Assembly: GCA_038326615.1 (NCBI GenBank)
Contig: JBBQKF010000022.1
Location: forward strand, 1-36,745
DNA: 36,745 bases
Direction of reading: 5' to 3'
DNA from: JBBQKF01 sp038326615
GTDB taxonomy: Bacteria > Bacillota > Clostridia > Saccharofermentanales > UBA5734
Shown here: piece by piece, positions 33,387 through 36,745 of the stretch
Position numbering within the stretch: the first letter of the stretch is position 1
Layout: each line of letters opens with the position of its first letter
Program-made: the position numbers and the translations under genes
The notes under the pieces: model-generated
Seen by the model: only the letters and a program-made list of their open reading frames with translations
Told to the model about the DNA's origin: nothing
Database searches by the model: none

Positions 33387-35396
33387 CTATTTAACTTCTG
33401 TGCCGAAATAGGCTGACAGAAGATTTTTCGCGTTTTCTTTGCTTAAAGAGTATTTGCGCCAATTGCCGTTAGAATAGTTTTTTAGATCATTTTGATACAA
33501 TTCTTTCAGACTGGTTTTGACAGATAATGATAAATTTTTGTCTTTCGAATCTATCAAAGGAATAATATATTTAATGGAGTCGTAAGACAGATTGTAGATT
33601 AAATAATTGTAATCAATCGACGAAGAACGGGAAGAGTCAGCATTCGAAGATGAATCAGCATTCGAAGATGAATCAGCATTCGAAGATGAATCAGAATTCG
33701 AAGATGAATCAGAATTCGAAGATGAATCAGAATTAGATGATGAGCTGTATGAATCAACATTCGATGACGAGTTGTAGAAGGTAATAGATTCTGAAGATTC
33801 CGGCTCGAACGTATTATCAATTATCTCGATAAAAGGTATATTCTTTTTAAAATACTGATCTGTATTATATCTTGCGATAAGTGCGTTTGTATTACTAAAA
33901 TTTGTAAACAGAAGGATAACAACAGCGGTTATTACACCTGTTTTTAGGAATTTGAAAGTTGGAAGAAATTCTTTTATTAGTGCATAAATCAGAAGCAATG
34001 CTATCAAAACAATGAATATGCAGACTAGAACGCGCAACTTTGATAAAGAATATACATCAATATACATGAACATTCTGTAATATGCTGATGATAACTGCAC
34101 GAACGTAAATGCTATTAAAAGAATTGATAACACTCTTACTACTTTTCCTGCAATGCTTTCTCTTTTGGTAAATAAAACACTAATCAATACAAGCAGAAGA
34201 TTTATAAATGATATCGCTGCGAGCTGAAAAAAGCCTTCGCGCGCATATTGCGCATATGTTATGTTAGGTGGCAAGGTCAAACTGAATGCATTAAAAATCA
34301 TCGAGAATTGTACGAAAGCGAATATTGCATAAATGCAGTTTACGCATGTCAGAAATGTTGCGACAATTACTGAATCTAGTGATAATTTCTTTTTTTCGGA
34401 GATAGGTGATTTTAAAGTGCCAGTGAACTCTTTCCATTTCAAATGATATGAAAGTAACATACTAAAAATAAAAGGAAACCCTATTAATCCTATAATCATC
34501 GTAAATATTATCTCTTCAGATGAAATAGAAGATAAAAAATCAGTGAATGCTTTGAAAATCTGACCAAAAACCAAATCCGCTGATGATAAAATAGAAATTG
34601 CAAATATCATAAAAGGAATAGCAATAATTAACCCAATTGCTATTTTAATTCCTGTAGAAAAGGCACCTGGCATCGACTTGTCTTCGGGTGCTTTGTTTTT
34701 GAGTTTGAAAGACTTTCCTACAAGACCGATGTGAATCAGCGAAACAAAAGGCCTTGCAAATGGCGATATCAAAAGCTCTGTAATGAACTCTCTCTGATCC
34801 CAGTCGTAAGGAATTGCTTGTGAGTACAATAGTAATTGTACAAGAAAGAGAAAGAAGATCACGAAAAAATTGATTACAGCAAGTAATACATCCGAATATA
34901 AAAAGTATGTTGAACCAAGCAGAAGAATACAAGCCGAAAGAAATATACAAAAATTGAAGACTCTTGTAGACTTAGGATTTGGCAAAATTATAAAAGTTAC
35001 AACTTGCGCAATTATTACAGTTAGAAAAAATCCAAGAGCAAACCCACTCCACAATACAAAATTTGCGATTGTTAGGCTTAATAAAATCGAAACAATGAAA
35101 ACAAGCTTCATTTTACCAGTCACAATTAATTCAGGCTTTTTAAAAGGTGGATTTATTTTTATGTCTTGCGGATTCACTACATAAACATAAGTAGAATTTT
35201 CTAAACCTGTTGCGGAGGGGGGTGCATTAGTAGGATTTGGCAAAACTGATTCAGAAGTGCTGATATTAGAAAAGTTTGGCAATGCTGTATCTGGGAGATT
35301 TGCATTAGAAGAATTTTGAATATTTGATTCAACCTGATTCGCATTTACGACCTCTTCATTCTTTTCTGGTTTTTGGTCAAATTGATTTGTGTTCAT
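33387..35396 (-). CDS. DUF4173/DUF4153-type multi-pass membrane protein
   Basis: A 669-residue membrane protein. It has a cytoplasmic Asn/Pro-rich N-terminus (about 1-85) and about 10-12 transmembrane helices (about 95-500). Sequences such as GFALGFFLTVIIAQVVTF, PFARPFVSLIHIG and TYAQYAREGFFQLAAISFIN are typical of DUF4173. The C-terminal domain has ARYNTDQYF and IDYNYLIYNLS. Between those two elements lies a Ser/Asn/Asp low-complexity insert of about 50 residues made of SSSNSD or SSSNAD six-residue repeats, encoded by an 18-bp tandem repeat near 33632-33740. The biological role of the family is unknown. Its ribosome binding site AAAGGAG overlaps the end of the HTH gene five bases upstream, so they are one operon with DUF2975. 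Confidence 0.85.
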   Translation of the reverse strand: MNTNQFDQKPEKNEEVVNANQVESNIQNSSNANLPDTALPNFSNISTSESVLPNPTNAPPSATGLENSTYVYVVNPQDIKINPPFKKPELIVTGKMKLVFIVSILLSLTIANFVLWSGFALGFFLTVIIAQVVTFIILPNPKSTRVFNFCIFLSACILLLGSTYFLYSDVLLAVINFFVIFFLFLVQLLLYSQAIPYDWDQREFITELLISPFARPFVSLIHIGLVGKSFKLKNKAPEDKSMPGAFSTGIKIAIGLIIAIPFMIFAISILSSADLVFGQIFKAFTDFLSSISSEEIIFTMIIGLIGFPFIFSMLLSYHLKWKEFTGTLKSPISEKKKLSLDSVIVATFLTCVNCIYAIFAFVQFSMIFNAFSLTLPPNITYAQYAREGFFQLAAISFINLLLVLISVLFTKRESIAGKVVRVLSILLIAFTFVQLSSAYYRMFMYIDVYSLSKLRVLVCIFIVLIALLLIYALIKEFLPTFKFLKTGVITAVVILLFTNFSNTNALIARYNTDQYFKKNIPFIEIIDNTFEPESSESITFYNSSSNVDSYSSSSNSDSSSNSDSSSNSDSSSNADSSSNADSSSNADSSRSSSIDYNYLIYNLSYDSIKYIIPLIDSKDKNLSLSVKTSLKELYQNDLKNYSNGNWRKYSLSKENAKNLLSAYFGTEVK

Positions 35397-35401
35397 AAAA
35401 T

Positions 35402-35608
35402 TTACTCCTTTTCATATTCAAGAATATCACCTGGCTGACAATCTAAGGCTTTACAAATGGCTTCAAGCGTTGAAAATCTAATAGCTTTGGCATGTGTATT
35501 TTTCAGAATAGAAAGATTCGCTAACGTGATGTCAACTTTTGAGGCTAAGTCTGAAAGACCTATTTTCCGCTTCGCCATCATGACATCAAGATTTATTCGT
35601 ATTGGCAT
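35402..35608 (-). CDS. XRE/Cro-type HTH regulator (YozG-like)
   Basis: A 68-residue protein that is almost entirely a helix-turn-helix: MPIRINLDVMMAKRKIGLSD, then LASKVDITLANLSILKNTHA, then FSTLEAICKALDCQPGDILEY. This is the YozG-like family of tiny Cro/C1 regulators typically paired with DUF2975 membrane proteins. ATG 35608 has AGGAGG five bases before it. A frame extending to 35662 is not supported. It lies between DUF2975 and DUF4173 on the same strand. It probably represses its own operon, and the twin palindromes at 36352-36388 upstream are candidate sites. Confidence 0.92.
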   Translation of the reverse strand: MPIRINLDVMMAKRKIGLSDLASKVDITLANLSILKNTHAKAIRFSTLEAICKALDCQPGDILEYEKE

Positions 35609-35727
35609 TTTTACCTCCTGAGCAAAAGTGCTGTTATAAGACATTACGCAGTTTAACTGCATTGTATCTTCTTAATTAAGTTTGATTTCCTGTTATAATT
35701 TGTGAATATGCAAGATTAATTGTTCGT

Positions 35728-36255
35728 CTAAATTGTCAATTCATTTTCTTCTTTAATGATTGCACCTTGCCTGAAGACTTCAGATAAAACAAGAGAAAAA
35801 AGCCCTAGAATTATAAAAACGAAAAAAACGAACATCGTTAAAAACGTGTTATAAAAAACCATTTTTATAATGAATGCAAAAATAAGCACGAAACATGCCA
35901 ATGATAGATACTTGAATGACTTGGCATTCGATGAATCAAGAATAATATTGTTTTCAAGATTTTTAAGAATTTTTCTTAACAAAAATAAAATTACTCCTGT
36001 ACCAATGCCTGAAAAATAAAGAAAGCCAAGCATAAATCCATAACTTTCTTTAGGTATTTCATAAAGCAAAAAGTCAGATGAAGCTACACTATAGTCGGCT
36101 CTTGACTCGATTTTTGAGTCTAGGACATCAGGTTTAGCATAAAGTGCGTTCAGAAGAATTGGTAGAGTTATGAGGACTAGGATATTCAATACTAACAAGA
36201 ATTCGATAGCGACCTTCAAAAAGTATGCAACACTGTTTTTTCCAATAATTTTCAT
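35728..36255 (-). CDS. DUF2975 domain membrane protein
   Basis: A 175-residue protein with four hydrophobic helices (about 12-38, 70-92, 112-132, 136-160) and the SYGFMLGFLYFSGIGTGVIL and LRKILKNLENN segments of DUF2975. Its function is not known, but DUF2975 with a YozG-like HTH is one of the most frequent small membrane-protein/regulator pairs in Firmicutes. It has been proposed that the membrane protein controls the regulator. It is first in a three-gene operon. The palindromic operator region lies about 95-135 bp upstream. Confidence 0.88.
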   Translation of the reverse strand: MKIIGKNSVAYFLKVAIEFLLVLNILVLITLPILLNALYAKPDVLDSKIESRADYSVASSDFLLYEIPKESYGFMLGFLYFSGIGTGVILFLLRKILKNLENNIILDSSNAKSFKYLSLACFVLIFAFIIKMVFYNTFLTMFVFFVFIILGLFSLVLSEVFRQGAIIKEENELTI

Positions 36256-36325
36256 AATGCCTCCGTGTATTAGATTTGTTAAGTGTCATTAAAATGCAAG
36301 TCTTTTTAGAAATGATTGTGAAATT

Positions 36326-36354
36326 ATAATAACACACAATAAATGGAATATCAA
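36326..36354 (-). promoter_or_regulatory. Promoter of the DUF2975-HTH-DUF4173 operon
   Basis: On the minus strand TTGATA (36354-36349), a 17-bp spacer and TATTAT (36331-36326) form a plausible SigA promoter about 70 bp before the DUF2975 start. The -35 box overlaps the nearer of two identical palindromes, so a protein bound there would compete with RNA polymerase. Confidence 0.6.
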
Positions 36355-36388
36355 TAAAAATTTATTGAATATCAATAAAAATTTATTG
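36352..36388. promoter_or_regulatory. Two identical 16-bp palindromes, candidate operators
   Basis: CAATAAAAATTTATTG occurs at 36352-36367 and again at 36373-36388. Each half-site pair is CAATAAA/TTTATTG with a 2-bp centre. The copies are 21 bp apart, two helical turns, so two dimers would bind the same DNA face. The set overlaps the operon's -35 box. The HTH protein encoded in that operon is the obvious candidate ligand. Confidence 0.6.
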
Positions 36389-36503
36389 ATTAGTGTATTA
36401 ATGATCCAACACCTGACATTTTAACTATTTTACACTATGATATTCTTTACCTACTAACTTCATTTAACCGATTATTTAGTAGAAGTTACTTTTTCATTTA
36501 ACC

Positions 36504-36554
36504 TTTGTACTTCCCAAGAAGCTCCCACCTCTACAGGTGGTGAGAGTAGGTCAC
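36504..36554 (+). mobile_element. Solitary IS605-type right end, copy 2
   Basis: The 51 bp match copy 1 at 33312-33362 except for one base, which here makes the CCACC/GGTGG hairpin perfect. No tnpB sequence precedes it. It has the same orientation as copy 1, and the two bracket the DUF4173-HTH-DUF2975 operon. It may be a solo end left by deletion or a non-autonomous derivative. Confidence 0.8.
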
Positions 36555-36637
36555 GTGGGCACATTGTAACTGTGTAACTGAGCTAATCGTAAATTCGCAA
36601 AGTAAATTCCACAGTATAACCCATTGAGGAATTTAAC
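36555..36637. other. Short region before the edge genes, no gene seen
   Basis: There is no recognisable gene. A TATAAC (about 36615-36620) could be a -10 box for the small ORF that follows. If the solo right end made a guide RNA, the bases right after 36554 (GTGGGCACATTG) would be the guide region, which is speculation. Confidence 0.3.
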
Positions 36638-36730
36638 ATGAGAAACGGCTTAAAACAACAGAGAATTTACTATGAGAAATTGATAAAATATTATTTAAAA
36701 GCAGTAAATAAAGGATTTTGTCAATTATGA
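36638..36730 (+). CDS. Possible 30-residue small protein
   Basis: ATG 36638 opens a 30-codon frame, MRNGLKQQRIYYEKLIKYYL plus ten residues, preceded by GAGGAA seven bases upstream. Its TGA overlaps the next ATG in the form ATGA. The peptide is basic and could form an amphipathic helix. It may be a real small protein or a leader that couples translation to the next gene. I do not recognise it. Confidence 0.4.
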   Translation: MRNGLKQQRIYYEKLIKYYLKAVNKGFCQL

Positions 36731-36745
36731 ACAACAAAAAAGCAG
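36727..36745 (+). CDS. Start of a gene cut by the window edge
   Basis: ATG at 36727, overlapping the stop of the small ORF by ATGA, begins MNNKKA and runs off the window. AAAGGA lies about 13 bases upstream. Only six codons are visible, so nothing can be said of its function. Confidence 0.35.

Noticed and set aside
35402..36255. Toxin-antitoxin system formed by the HTH and DUF2975 genes
   Set aside because: DUF2975 with a YozG-like HTH is a common regulator/membrane-protein pair with no known toxicity, and no toxin fold is visible.

Overview
The window looks like the chromosome of a low-GC, Gram-positive anaerobe of the class Clostridia. The evidence is the AT-rich composition, strong AGGAGG-type ribosome binding sites, a CIRCE-controlled hrcA-grpE-dnaK-dnaJ operon, a bifunctional Rel next to recJ, a B12-dependent ribonucleotide reductase with NrdR boxes, a lipobox protein and IS200/IS605-type remnants. 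I cannot name the genus from sequence alone.

Layout. 1-3.2 kb, mostly minus strand: the C-terminal end of a P-type ATPase broken at a G/C homopolymer inverted repeat, then a DUF1653 protein, an MFS transporter and a WYL regulator. 3.2-9.7 kb, plus strand: CIRCE, hrcA, grpE, dnaK, dnaJ, and prmA after a structured leader. 9.7-13.1 kb: two unrecognised genes (a single-pass membrane protein and a secreted protein) separated by seven 48-bp tandem repeats. 13.3-18.7 kb: rpsU and yqeY, a terminator, then recJ and relA (translation, recombination and stringent response). 18.9-21.3 kb: a PocR/AraC-type regulator and the corrinoid protein it probably controls, with no methyltransferase partner in view. 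21.5-26.6 kb: a GNAT acetyltransferase converging on an nrdJ plus DsbA-like minus-strand operon that has two NrdR boxes 31 bp apart. 26.7-29.6 kb: the alternative spermidine pathway pair (carboxy(nor)spermidine dehydrogenase and decarboxylase) followed by a flavodoxin. 29.6-32.6 kb: a possible DUF1294 remnant, a SHOCT protein, a second MFS transporter and a small lipoprotein. 32.7-36.6 kb: a decayed TnpB element, a minus-strand operon DUF2975-HTH-DUF4173 with paired palindromic operators, and a second, solitary copy of the IS right end. The last 100 bases hold a 30-codon ORF coupled to the start of a gene that runs off the edge.

Three themes stand out. First, short tandem duplications are everywhere, between genes (9, 11, 20, 21, 22 and 48 bp units) and inside them (DnaK tail, DUF4173 protein, duplicated start region of the secreted protein). 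Second, two genes (prmA and the GNAT) have a hairpin between the Shine-Dalgarno and the start codon that would fold out an otherwise too long spacer. Third, B12 use recurs (NrdJ, corrinoid protein, PocR domain), although no cobalamin riboswitch is visible.
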